From Streptomyces sp. SID9727 (GTDB lineage Bacteria; Actinomycetota; Actinomycetes; Streptomycetales; Streptomycetaceae): a DNA stretch of 48,631 nt. Location of the stretch: contig NZ_JAAGNI010000526.1 in assembly GCF_010550605.1 (NCBI RefSeq), positions 1-48,631 on the forward strand, given 5' to 3'. The position numbers and the translations under genes are program-made. The notes below the pieces were generated by a model. That model was not told where the DNA came from. It saw only the letters and a program-made list of their open reading frames with translations, and ran no database searches. This document shows positions 9,469-17,549 of this stretch, piece after piece. How positions within the stretch are numbered: position 1 is the stretch's first letter; every line of letters starts with the position of its first letter.

Positions 9469-11553
9469 ATGAGCGGGACGGGCGTGACGGGCATGACCAC
9501 GGATGTGAGCACGGGCGGGACCGCCGCCGCGACCGAGAGCGAAGCGCGGCGCACGCTGCACCGCGTCTTCGGTTACGAGGCGTTCCGCGGCGAGCAGGAG
9601 GCGATCGTCGACCACGTGGTGGCCGGCGGAGACGCCGTCGTGCTCATGCCCACCGGCGGCGGCAAGTCCCTCTGCTACCAGATCCCGGCCCTGGTCCGGC
9701 GGGGCACCGGCGTCGTGATCTCCCCGCTGATCGCCCTCATGCAGGACCAGGTCGACGCGCTGCGGGCGCTCGGCGTGCGGGCCGGCTTCATCAACTCCAC
9801 GCAGGACTTCGACGAGCGCCGCTCGATGGAGGCCCAGTTCGTCGCGGGCGAGCTGGACCTCCTCTACCTGGCCCCGGAGCGGCTGCGGCTGGACTCCACG
9901 CTCGCGCTGCTGGCCCGGGGCGAGGTCTCCGTCTTCGCGATCGACGAGGCGCACTGCGTCGCCCAGTGGGGCCACGACTTCCGCCCCGACTACCTCGCCC
10001 TGTCCGTCCTCGGCGAGCGCTGGCCCGACGTGCCGCGCATCGCCCTGACGGCCACGGCGACGGACGCCACGCACCGCGAGATCACCCAGCGGCTCGGCAT
10101 GCCCGACGCGCGGCACTTCGTGGCCAGCTTCGACCGGCCCAACATCCAGTACCGGATCGTGGGCAAGGCCGACCCGAAGAAGCAGCTGCTCGCCTTCCTC
10201 AAGGAGGAGCACGCCGGGGACGCGGGCATCGTCTACTGCCTCTCCCGCGCGTCCACGGAGAAGACCGCCGAGTTCCTCTGCCGCAACGGCATCGAGGCCG
10301 TCCCGTACCACGCGGGGCTCGACGCCGGGACCCGCGCGGCCCACCAGTCCCGCTTCCTGCGCGAGGAGGGCCTGGTCGTCGTCGCGACGATCGCCTTCGG
10401 CATGGGCATCGACAAGCCGGACGTCCGCTTCGTCGCCCACCTGGACCTCCCGAAGTCCGTCGAGGGCTACTACCAGGAGACCGGCCGGGCCGGCCGCGAC
10501 GGCGCCCCGTCCACGGCGTGGATGGCGTACGGCCTCCAGGACGTCGTCCAGCAGCGCAAGCTCATCCAGGGCGGCGAGGGCGACGAGGCGTTCCGCCGCC
10601 GGGCCGCCTCGCACCTGGACTCGATGCTCGCCCTCTGCGAGACGGCCCAGTGCCGCCGCGCCCAGCTCCTGACGTACTTCGGCCAGGAGCCGACCGCCGC
10701 CTCGTGCGGCAACTGCGACACCTGCCTCACCCCGCCGGAGACCTGGGACGGCACGGTGTCCGCCCAGAAGCTGCTGTCCACGGTGGTACGGCTGAAGCGG
10801 GAGCGCGGCCAGAAGTTCGGCGCGGGCCAGATCATCGACATCCTGCTCGGCCGCCGCACGGCCAAGGTCATCCAGTTCGACCACGACCAGCTGTCGGTCT
10901 TCGGCATCGGCGAGGACCTGTCCGAGGCGGAGTGGCGCGGAGTGGTCCGCCAGCTCTTGGCCCAGGGCCTGATCGCCGTCGAGGGCGAGTACGGCACGCT
11001 GGTCCTCACGGAGGCGAGCGGCTCCGTCCTCAACCGCGAGCGCGAGGTCCAGCTCCGCAAGGAGCCGAAGAAGCCGACGGCCTCCCGCTCCTCGTCCGGA
11101 CGCGGCGAGCGCAAGCCGAAGGCGGCGGCCGCCGCCGACCTCCCCGAGACGGCCGTCCCCGTCTTCGAGGCCCTGCGCGCCTGGCGGGCCGCCCAGGCCA
11201 AGGAGCTGGGCCTCCCGGCCTACGTGATCTTCCACGACGCCACCCTCCGCGAGATCGCCACGGTCCGCCCGACGACCCTGGGCGAGCTGGGCGGCATCAG
11301 CGGCCTGGGCGAGAAGAAGCTGGCGACGTACGGGGAGGGGGTGCTGGAGGTCCTGGCGGGTCTCGACGCGTCCGCCCCGGAGGCCCCGCATCGGGCAGCC
11401 CCGACGGCAGCCGCCCCCGCCCCCGCCGAGACGCCCGCGCCCGCCGCTCCCGCCGAGACGCCCGCGCCCGCCGCTCCCGCCGAGACGCCCGCGCCCGCCG
11501 CCCACGACGACACCGAGTTCGGCTGGGACGAGGAGCCCCCGGAGTACGAGTGA
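9469..11553 (+). CDS. recQ: ATP-dependent DNA helicase RecQ
   Basis: 3'-5' SF2 helicase for replication-fork and recombination repair, 694 aa. Walker A PTGGGKS at 61-67, DEAH box at 159-162, RecQ zinc ligands Cys395, Cys413, Cys416 and Cys419 (C-x17-C-x2-C-x2-C), an RQC region, and an HRDC domain about residues 560-635. The tail holds a 27-bp tandem repeat coding AETPAPAAP copies and an acidic end. Start: ATG 9469 with GGGGGA about 7 bases upstream; ATG 9493 is a weaker alternative. The frame stays open far upstream through nuoN, but that part is nuoN in another frame. Confidence 0.95.
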   Translation: MSGTGVTGMTTDVSTGGTAAATESEARRTLHRVFGYEAFRGEQEAIVDHVVAGGDAVVLMPTGGGKSLCYQIPALVRRGTGVVISPLIALMQDQVDALRALGVRAGFINSTQDFDERRSMEAQFVAGELDLLYLAPERLRLDSTLALLARGEVSVFAIDEAHCVAQWGHDFRPDYLALSVLGERWPDVPRIALTATATDATHREITQRLGMPDARHFVASFDRPNIQYRIVGKADPKKQLLAFLKEEHAGDAGIVYCLSRASTEKTAEFLCRNGIEAVPYHAGLDAGTRAAHQSRFLREEGLVVVATIAFGMGIDKPDVRFVAHLDLPKSVEGYYQETGRAGRDGAPSTAWMAYGLQDVVQQRKLIQGGEGDEAFRRRAASHLDSMLALCETAQCRRAQLLTYFGQEPTAASCGNCDTCLTPPETWDGTVSAQKLLSTVVRLKRERGQKFGAGQIIDILLGRRTAKVIQFDHDQLSVFGIGEDLSEAEWRGVVRQLLAQGLIAVEGEYGTLVLTEASGSVLNREREVQLRKEPKKPTASRSSSGRGERKPKAAAAADLPETAVPVFEALRAWRAAQAKELGLPAYVIFHDATLREIATVRPTTLGELGGISGLGEKKLATYGEGVLEVLAGLDASAPEAPHRAAPTAAAPAPAETPAPAAPAETPAPAAPAETPAPAAHDDTEFGWDEEPPEYE
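11425..11505 (+). repeat. 27-bp tandem repeat, three copies, in recQ
   Basis: Three in-frame 27-bp units start at 11425, 11452 and 11479; the third diverges at its last bases. They encode Ala/Pro-rich AETPAPAAP units in the linker after the HRDC domain, so copy number can vary without breaking the frame. Confidence 0.9.
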
Positions 11554-11595
11554 GCCGGGCGGGTCGCGCGGCGGGCCTCCTGCGGATGAGGGCGG

Positions 11596-12573
11596 TCAGC
11601 GGAGAAGTGACGCCGCCAGTCGCAGCTGCTCCTCCTGCTGCCGCTGCACCTGCTTGAGGGCCTCGGCGTTCTGCTCGACGAGACGTTTCTGATAGGCGCT
11701 CTCCACCGCGAAAGCGACCCCGATCAGATTCACCTTCTCCTTGCAGGCCACGTCCGCCTTCGCCACGGTGATCGCCTGGGGCGACTGCGGATCCGGGAAC
11801 TTGAGGTCGCGGTCCTGCGTGAGCGGATCGGGAGAGGTCACGTATCCCTTCTCCTTGAGGCACTCGGCCCACTTCCGCCCCACTGCCACGTACCGGCTGT
11901 CATGGCGTGTGCGTGACCAGGCATCCGTCGTGAGCCCGTAGGTGAACGTGACCGGCAGCGATTTCCTGCGCGGGGAGAACACCTTCATGGCCGCCTCGCG
12001 TTGGCAGCCGCCCACCGGGACCGCCTTTCCGGCGATGACCCCGTTGTTCGCCTCTGACGCCTCGGCCTCCTCCTGACTGCTGGGCAGGTCGGAGGGCTTG
12101 AGTTCTTCCTTGCCGAACATCGCCAGTTTCGCCGCGCCTGTCAGCAGCTCGGCCCCGGACGCCGGCGCCTCGGACTGGTCAGGGCCGTTCCCGGACCCGG
12201 ACCCGTAACCGTACTTGGCTGCCAACTGCATCGAACTCACCCCGTAGCGGAGTCCGTTCTCGCCGAAGGGGTTGACCGTTGGACGCTGGGGCGTCGGACG
12301 GTAGGTGAATCCGAACCGCTTCATGCACTGACGGGTGAGTTCCGCCTGGGCCTTGCTCAGGGTGAGCTGGTCGTCCGGCTTGGTGAGGTACGGGTCCAGC
12401 GGGAAGGCGAAGGAGTTGGGATCGGTGATCCTGGGGGTGGCGGAGACCTCGGGCTCCCCGGATTCCTCGGTCTTCCCTCCCGAGGAGCAACCGGCAGCCA
12501 GGAGCATCGCGGATGCCACCGCAAGGATCGCCGGGGTGAGTGCAGGGCGTCGCAGCGACGACAGACGGTTCAC
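11596..12573 (-). CDS. Putative lipoprotein with paired CxxxxG motifs
   Basis: 325 aa. Signal peptide with lipobox LLAAGC (Cys29), so an exported, membrane-anchored protein. After a Pro/Glu-rich linker there are two modules that each start with a Cys-[ML]-K-x-x-G motif: CMKRFGF at 83 and CLKEKGY at 238, with later cysteines at 190 and 277 as likely disulfide partners. The last 40 residues are a Gln/Arg/Glu-rich predicted coiled coil. The second lipoprotein at 13220 has the same Cys pattern. GTG start preceded by GGAG. Function unknown; the family often sits near exporter genes in Streptomyces. Convergent with recQ, 42 nt between stops. Confidence 0.8.
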   Translation of the reverse strand: MNRLSSLRRPALTPAILAVASAMLLAAGCSSGGKTEESGEPEVSATPRITDPNSFAFPLDPYLTKPDDQLTLSKAQAELTRQCMKRFGFTYRPTPQRPTVNPFGENGLRYGVSSMQLAAKYGYGSGSGNGPDQSEAPASGAELLTGAAKLAMFGKEELKPSDLPSSQEEAEASEANNGVIAGKAVPVGGCQREAAMKVFSPRRKSLPVTFTYGLTTDAWSRTRHDSRYVAVGRKWAECLKEKGYVTSPDPLTQDRDLKFPDPQSPQAITVAKADVACKEKVNLIGVAFAVESAYQKRLVEQNAEALKQVQRQQEEQLRLAASLLR

Positions 12574-12610
12574 GGCAGCTCCAAGTTCCGGATTCTCGCT
12601 ACTATGGAGC

Positions 12611-12649
12611 CGCGCCTCCCTGCCCGGCGTATACGGGCAGGGGGGCGCG
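12611..12649 (-). terminator. Terminator after the I36-like gene
   Basis: 16-bp stem (12611-12626 with 12634-12649) with a 7-nt loop and a single G-U pair, 33 nt downstream of the stop of the - strand gene at 12683-13075 and just upstream of the lipoprotein promoter region. Confidence 0.8.
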
Positions 12650-12682
12650 TCTCGCAGGTTGACCGTTAGGCGGCGGGCCTCA

Positions 12683-13075
12683 TCAGCGCTCGTACGCCGA
12701 CGTCACGTTGTTCTTGTAGTTGGAGCTGAAGTTCCCGGACAGACCATCCGGGATCCAGCCGTGGACGCCTCCGCGACCCGACTCGGTGTACACGTCCACG
12801 TAGGTCGAGTTGCGGTTCCAGTAGGACTCCGTGTTGTCATCCGGGTTGATGCTGGACGCCTTGGGGAACGAGTCGTTGGCGAAGTTCGCGTCGTAGCTGG
12901 CGAAGTCGAACACGTAGCTGGCCTGGTTCTGCAGGAAGTACGCGCCGAACTCGCCCGCGTTGGTGGATCCGTCACGGGTGGCAGCCGACGACTGGCCCGC
13001 CGTCGCGAGTACACCGGCACCGCTCAGGAGCAGCAGGCCGGCCGTGGCGACCAGCCTGGAGGTTCTTGCGTTCAC
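12683..13075 (-). CDS. Secreted protein resembling peptidase inhibitor family I36
   Basis: 130 aa. Sec signal peptide of about 31 residues (LLLLSGAGVLATAG, ending near SSAA), then a compact aromatic/Asn-rich domain of about 98 residues. The pattern GEFGAYF...VFDFASYDANFANDSFP...NRNSTYVDVY resembles the beta/gamma-crystallin-like fold of I36 inhibitors such as SMPI. Unlike typical I36 proteins the mature part has no cysteine. GTG start, weak RBS AAGG. Divergent from the lipoprotein gene at 13220. Assignment is by pattern only; plain secreted protein of unknown function is the alternative. Confidence 0.65.
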   Translation of the reverse strand: MNARTSRLVATAGLLLLSGAGVLATAGQSSAATRDGSTNAGEFGAYFLQNQASYVFDFASYDANFANDSFPKASSINPDDNTESYWNRNSTYVDVYTESGRGGVHGWIPDGLSGNFSSNYKNNVTSAYER

Positions 13076-13107
13076 GATTCACGCCTTTCATCGAAATGGC
13101 TTGATTT

Positions 13108-13130
13108 CATACGGCTCCACAGGCCGTATG
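13108..13130. promoter_or_regulatory. Perfect 8-bp inverted repeat in divergent promoter region
   Basis: catacggc (13108-13115) and gccgtatg (13123-13130) with a 7-nt spacer. It lies 33 nt upstream of the I36-like start, so it could be an operator or a leader hairpin. Confidence 0.4.
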
Positions 13131-13159
13131 GCTCATATGCGATCACTCCGATTCGGCGT

Positions 13160-13189
13160 CTGTCTACTGCTCCTGGGGACAGTAGACAG
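13160..13189. promoter_or_regulatory. Perfect 10-bp inverted repeat, candidate operator
   Basis: ctgtctactg (13160-13169) and cagtagacag (13180-13189) with a 10-nt spacer, in the 144-bp region between the divergent I36-like and lipoprotein genes. Centre-to-centre arm spacing of about two helical turns fits a dimeric regulator. An AT-rich patch (ttaaat) follows just before the lipoprotein start. Confidence 0.45.
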
Positions 13190-13219
13190 CGACTCTGCCC
13201 TGACTTACCTTAAATTTTC

Positions 13220-13729
13220 ATGCATGCCAATGGAAAACGATCTTCCCGGACTCCGTCCTGGTTGGGTGCGGTCATCCTGATCACCGCATTCCTCTCCGTC
13301 AGCTGCTCCAGCGGTGACTCGAAGGAGGGTGAATCCGGAGGGGTCGACTCCGGGCCATCCGCTTCGGCTCAGGCATTTCCTCACGAGTCCTGCCTGCGGG
13401 ATCTCGGTATCGAGTTCAGGGTGGACGGCGGTAAGAGCATTCCCGACAAGGGGAAGAACACACCGGAGGATCTCCAGGCGGCCATGGCGAAGTGCGGCGG
13501 TGCCGCGGTGCCCACGCTCGACCCCGCGGCCCTGGAGGCGCTGCGCAAGCAGGCGAAGTGCATGCGCGAGGAGGGGATCACGGAGTTCCAGGATCCGACG
13601 GCGACCGGTGAGGCCGTGCCCGACGACGCGCTGGAAGAACAGCTGGGGAGCCCGGAAGGCAAGAAGGCCCTCAAGAAGTGCGGTATCACCGCGAAGGACC
13701 CCGGTTCCGATCCGGGCGACAAAGCGTAA
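13220..13729 (+). CDS. Small lipoprotein with two two-Cys modules (exporter-associated)
   Basis: 169 aa. Signal peptide with lipobox LSVSC (Cys29). The mature part has two similar modules, Cys58 (CLRDLGIEF) to Cys92 and Cys114 (CMREEGITEFQDP) to Cys154, each probably closed by one disulfide. The CM-R-x-x-G-x-x-F-x-DP signature occurs in Streptomyces lipoproteins encoded next to adaptor/ABC exporters, as here. No clear RBS precedes ATG 13220 and an AT-rich -10-like patch is only a few bases upstream, so it may be leaderless. Function unknown; an extracytoplasmic partner of the exporter is an inference. Confidence 0.8.
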   Translation: MHANGKRSSRTPSWLGAVILITAFLSVSCSSGDSKEGESGGVDSGPSASAQAFPHESCLRDLGIEFRVDGGKSIPDKGKNTPEDLQAAMAKCGGAAVPTLDPAALEALRKQAKCMREEGITEFQDPTATGEAVPDDALEEQLGSPEGKKALKKCGITAKDPGSDPGDKA

Positions 13730-13805
13730 CGCCCCGGCAGGGTTCCCCGCTTTCGAGTGCTTACCATCAGTTTTTCCGGATCTTCCGTGAAGAACCCGCA
13801 GATTG

Positions 13806-13832
13806 CTCTGCCGCCACGGGAAGGCGGCAGAG
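13806..13832 (+). terminator. Hairpin between lipoprotein and adaptor genes
   Basis: Perfect 10-bp stem ctctgccgcc (13806-13815) with ggcggcagag (13823-13832), 7-nt loop, 76 nt after the lipoprotein stop and 126 nt before the adaptor. Either a terminator or a processing/attenuation structure separating lipoprotein and exporter expression. Confidence 0.5.
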
Positions 13833-13958
13833 AATTGATCCTCTCCACACACGACACCATGCAGTCGGCAGGATTCTGCGACGGAGCAGCCGGCCGGAGC
13901 GTCCGGTGTTTCTCCGATCCGCCGCCGAATAACGGCGTGCCAGAATCCCGAGGCGTAC

Positions 13959-15476
13959 ATGCATAACGTGCAGGAAAACGAGGCGGAGACACCACCTGTT
14001 CCTCCGGAGGCACCGGCCCGTTCCCGGAGTGTCTGGCTCCGTGGGCGGCGCGGGGCGGTCATGATCGTGGTCGCGGCCGCCGTTCTTCTGTGTGTCGGCG
14101 GGGTGGGGGCATCCCTGGTGATCAAGTCACCCGCCCAGCAGGCGGCTGAGGCGGGACCTCCCCCGATGGACGTGTTGGTGGCCAGGGTCGAGAAGCGGAA
14201 GCTGACCGATTCGGTCATCGTCCGGGGGACGGTGACGGCCGGCCAGTCGGTGCAGGTGGCCCCCGTGATCAGCAGCGGTGAGGGCGGCGGTGCGCCTGTG
14301 GTCACGAAAGTGGCGCTCAAGGCGGGGAATTCGGTGACGGCCGGCACGGTGCTGATGGAGGTGTCCGGGCGGCCGGTGTTCGCGCTCAAGGGGAAATTGC
14401 CGGTGTACCGGGACCTCAAGCCGGGCGCCAAGGGTGAGGACGTACGGCAGGTGCAGAAGGCACTGGCCCAACTGGGCCACGGCAGCGGCGGTGACGCGGC
14501 CGGCCGTTTCGGGGAGGGCACCAAGAGGGCGCTGAACTCGTTCTACGCGTCCCTCGGCTACGAGCCGGTGCCGGCGCTGGCCGACGGAGGTGCTGGGGTG
14601 AAGGACGCGCAGGACGCGGTCACCGCGTCCGAGCGCGCGCTCCAGGACGCCCGCGACGCGGCCGCGGAACCGTCCGGTACGACGGGCTCGGCGGGAAAGG
14701 CCGGGGCCGAGGACGCAGGCGCCGGGTCCCCGAAGGACGGACGCCGGTCGGTGGAACGCGCCCAGGAGGACCTGGCCGAGGCCCGGGCCGAGTTGAGCAA
14801 GGCACAGGCCGCACAGGGGCCCATGCTGCCGACGGGTGAAGTGGTCTTCCTGGAGGACTTCCCGGCCCGCGTGGACAGCGTGCCCGTCCGGGTCGGTTCG
14901 CCGGTCAACGGCCCGGCGATGACCCTGTCCGCCGGTGCGCTGGTGGTACGCGGGGTCCTCCAGGAGCACCAGAAGGGCATGGTCAGAGCCGGTCAGAGGG
15001 TGCAGATCCTCTCGGAGATGTCCGGGACCACGGCCCAGGCGAAGGTGCTGTCCGTCTCGGAGACCCTCCAGCAGCCGGAAAGGCCCGCCGGTGACGGCGA
15101 GGACGCGCCACCGGCCGGGGAGGCCGGTTACGTGATGCTGGTCCGCCCGCTGAAGGCGCTGCCCGTCGCATGGGCCGGCCAGGACGTGCGGTTGACGATC
15201 GAGGCCGGCGCCACCGACGGCGAGGCCCTGGTCGTACCCGTCACCGCCGTCTCCGCCGGGGAGGACGGCAGGACGACGGTCACCGTGGCACGGGGCGAGG
15301 AACAGCACCGTGTCGAGGTGCGTCCGGGAACCACGGGGGACGGGTACGTGGAGGTCGTCCCGCTCTCCGACGGCGAACTCGAGGAGGGCGACAACGTCAT
15401 CACCGGCGTGAATCCGGGGGTGGCGGAGAAGGCCGGCCAGGGCCGCACGGAGGACAAGGGCGGTGCGGCCGAGTGA
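13959..15476 (+). CDS. Exporter membrane-fusion (MacA/HlyD-like) protein with PG-binding insert
   Basis: 505 aa. Cytoplasmic N-terminus, one membrane anchor at about 33-55, then barrel/lipoyl-type beta segments. A PG_binding_1-like segment (LKPGAKGEDVRQVQKALAQLG) lies at about 150-200, a helical hairpin (ERALQDARDAA, ERAQEDLAEARAELSKAQAA) at about 210-290, and the second half of the barrel follows. This is the actinobacterial adaptor type, where peptidoglycan binding replaces an outer-membrane contact. ATG 13959 has a poor RBS; GTG 13968 is an alternative. The stop overlaps the ATPase start (GTGA). Confidence 0.85.
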   Translation: MHNVQENEAETPPVPPEAPARSRSVWLRGRRGAVMIVVAAAVLLCVGGVGASLVIKSPAQQAAEAGPPPMDVLVARVEKRKLTDSVIVRGTVTAGQSVQVAPVISSGEGGGAPVVTKVALKAGNSVTAGTVLMEVSGRPVFALKGKLPVYRDLKPGAKGEDVRQVQKALAQLGHGSGGDAAGRFGEGTKRALNSFYASLGYEPVPALADGGAGVKDAQDAVTASERALQDARDAAAEPSGTTGSAGKAGAEDAGAGSPKDGRRSVERAQEDLAEARAELSKAQAAQGPMLPTGEVVFLEDFPARVDSVPVRVGSPVNGPAMTLSAGALVVRGVLQEHQKGMVRAGQRVQILSEMSGTTAQAKVLSVSETLQQPERPAGDGEDAPPAGEAGYVMLVRPLKALPVAWAGQDVRLTIEAGATDGEALVVPVTAVSAGEDGRTTVTVARGEEQHRVEVRPGTTGDGYVEVVPLSDGELEEGDNVITGVNPGVAEKAGQGRTEDKGGAAE

Positions 15477-16156
15477 CCTCCCCAGTCGTCGAGTTCGATC
15501 AGGTGGCGCTCACCTATCCGGGTCCACCACCGGTGGAGGCGTTCAAGCCGTGTGATCTACGGGTGGACCGGGGCGAGTTCGTCACCGTGATCGGCCCCTC
15601 CGGCTCGGGGAAGTCGACCTTCCTCAACATCGCCGGGCTGCTGGACACGCCCACCCACGGGCGGTACCTGCTGGACGGGATCGACACCGGGGCCCTGAAG
15701 GACGCCGACCGCACCGCGCTGCGCGGGCGGCGGATCGGCTTCGTGTTCCAGTCGTTCCATCTGCTGCCGCACCGCTCGGCCGCCGAGAACGTCGAACTGG
15801 CGATGGTCTACAACGGGGCACCGCGACGTGAGCGTCCGGCACGGGCGCGGGAGGCACTGGAGCGGGTCGGGCTGGCTCACCGGACCGAGGCGTTGCCGAC
15901 CCGGCTGTCCGGAGGCGAACGGCAGCGGGTCGCCATCGCCCGCGCCCTGGTCGCCCGCCCTTCGCTCCTGCTGTGTGACGAGCCGACCGGCAACCTCGAC
16001 ACGGCCAACGCGGCCACCGTGCTGGAACTCCTCGACGAACTGCACGCCGACGGGATGACGGTACTGGTGATCACTCACGACGGCGAGGTGGCCGGGCGCG
16101 GACTGCGCACCGTGGCGATCCGCGACGGCGTACTGCACGAGCAGGTGCGCCCATGA
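15473..16156 (+). CDS. ABC transporter ATP-binding protein (MacB/LolD type)
   Basis: 227 aa nucleotide-binding subunit. Walker A GPSGSGKST at 41-49, signature LSGGE at 145-149, Walker B ending in Asp169-Glu170 (LLLCDEPTGNLD), and the switch His in VITHDGE. Closest to the LolD/MacB/FtsE class that drives mechanotransmission permeases. GTG start overlaps the adaptor stop and the end overlaps the permease ATG. A longer in-frame start at 15170 would lie inside the adaptor and is not used. Confidence 0.95.
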   Translation: MTSPVVEFDQVALTYPGPPPVEAFKPCDLRVDRGEFVTVIGPSGSGKSTFLNIAGLLDTPTHGRYLLDGIDTGALKDADRTALRGRRIGFVFQSFHLLPHRSAAENVELAMVYNGAPRRERPARAREALERVGLAHRTEALPTRLSGGERQRVAIARALVARPSLLLCDEPTGNLDTANAATVLELLDELHADGMTVLVITHDGEVAGRGLRTVAIRDGVLHEQVRP

Positions 16157-17439
16157 ACCGCCGTGCTTCCCGGACCCCGCTCCCGCCGTGGGTGCCCTGG
16201 CCCCGGCGTCGACCGGAACCCGAGGTCGAGCCCTCGCGCTTCACGCTGCGGGACGCCTTCGCCGAATCGCTCGCCGGTATGCTGCAACGTCCGGCACGCT
16301 CGGCACTGACGGCGCTGGGCACCGTGCTCGGCGTCGGCACTTTCGTGGCGATCCTGGGGCTGACAGCGACCACGTCCTCGCAGATCGACTCGCGCTTCGA
16401 CATGCTCACCGCCACCGAGGTGTCGGTCGAAGACATCAGCACGCAGGTGGACGAGTACGCCGGACCCGGCTTCCCCGAGGACGCGGACCAGCGGATCGGC
16501 CGACTGCACGGGGTACGGGACGCGGGTGTCTACTTCACCGTCCGGACCGGCCCCTCCATGACGGTACGGGCCGCCCCGGTCGGCACCGCGGCGGAGAGCG
16601 GCGAACAGGTGGACGTCGTCGGCGCCTCGCCGGGGGCGCTGCGCGCCGCCGTCCCGACCATGCGGCAGGGCCGGATCTACGACGAGTTCCACTCGAAGCA
16701 GGCGCTGCCGGTGGCAGTGCTCGGCTCGGGTGTCGCCGCCCGGCTCGGCATCACCACCCTGGAGACCCGGCCGGCCGTCTTCATCGGTGACGAGCCCTTC
16801 ACCGTCGTGGGCATCGTGGGCAACGTCGAGCGCGAGGCGAACCTGCTGCTCTCGGTGGTGGTCCCGCGCACCACGGCCGTGCGGCTGTGGGGCCGGCCGA
16901 AGGCGGGCAGCGACAAGATGCTGATCGCCACCGACATCGGCGCCGCCCGGCAGGTGGCGGCACTCGCCCCGACCGCACTCCGCCCCGACCATCCCGAATA
17001 CCTCAAGTCGACACCTCCGCCGGACCCAAGAACCCTCCGGAGCAAGGTCACGTCGGACCTGAACCAGCTCTTCCTCCTGCTGGCCGGCATCTGCCTGGTC
17101 ATCGGTGCCGTCGGCATCGCCAACACGACCCTGGTCGCGGTCCTGGAGCGCACCGGAGAGATCGGACTGCGTCGGGCGCTGGGCGCCAGGGGCCGGCACA
17201 TCACCGGCCAGTTCCTCGCCGAGTCCGGTGCGCTCGGAGCTCTCGGCGGCCTGATCGGCACCTCTCTCGGCACCCTCACCGTCCTCGGGGTGGCCGTCGC
17301 CCGTGACTGGACCCCGGTCGTCCACCCCGCCACGGTGGCCACCGCCCCGCTCATCGGTCTGGTCACCGGTCTGGTCGCCGGCCTCTATCCGGCTTGGCGA
17401 GCCGCCAGAATCGAACCCGCCGAAGCCCTCCGCCGATGA
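16153..17439 (+). CDS. ABC transporter permease, MacB/FtsX type
   Basis: 428 aa. One membrane helix at about 47-70, a large extracytoplasmic MacB_PCD-like domain to about 295, then three helices in an FtsX domain (LFLLLAGICLVIGAVGIANT, ALGALGGLIGTSLGTLTVLG, APLIGLVTGLVAGLYP). The coupling-helix sequence GEIGLRRALGARGRHI is typical. Last gene of the exporter operon, ATG in a 4-nt overlap. The substrate is unknown. Confidence 0.93.
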   Translation: MNRRASRTPLPPWVPWPRRRPEPEVEPSRFTLRDAFAESLAGMLQRPARSALTALGTVLGVGTFVAILGLTATTSSQIDSRFDMLTATEVSVEDISTQVDEYAGPGFPEDADQRIGRLHGVRDAGVYFTVRTGPSMTVRAAPVGTAAESGEQVDVVGASPGALRAAVPTMRQGRIYDEFHSKQALPVAVLGSGVAARLGITTLETRPAVFIGDEPFTVVGIVGNVEREANLLLSVVVPRTTAVRLWGRPKAGSDKMLIATDIGAARQVAALAPTALRPDHPEYLKSTPPPDPRTLRSKVTSDLNQLFLLLAGICLVIGAVGIANTTLVAVLERTGEIGLRRALGARGRHITGQFLAESGALGALGGLIGTSLGTLTVLGVAVARDWTPVVHPATVATAPLIGLVTGLVAGLYPAWRAARIEPAEALRR

Positions 17440-17549
17440 GCTGGGCCTCGCGGCAGCACACTCGCCGCGCCTCCGCCGGGGCCTGCTGGAGTCCTGCGCA
17501 ACCTGCTGCCACGAGCCGTACGCCGGAGGAAGCGAGGCCGGGCGGCACG

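Noticed and set aside
3860..11505. Long - strand frames opposite nuoK-nuoN and recQ
   Set aside because: Same shadow effect; residues such as runs of DHDRH and RRR are antisense codon artefacts, and the + strand genes carry all family motifs.
11425..11505. Possible CRISPR-like or regulatory repeat
   Set aside because: Units are adjacent with no spacers and stay in frame within recQ, so it is a coding repeat.
17444..17539. Inverted repeat ggcctcgc / gcgaggcc between the exporter operon and fumarylacetoacetase
   Set aside because: The arms are 80 nt apart and only 8 bp long, too weak for a credible terminator.
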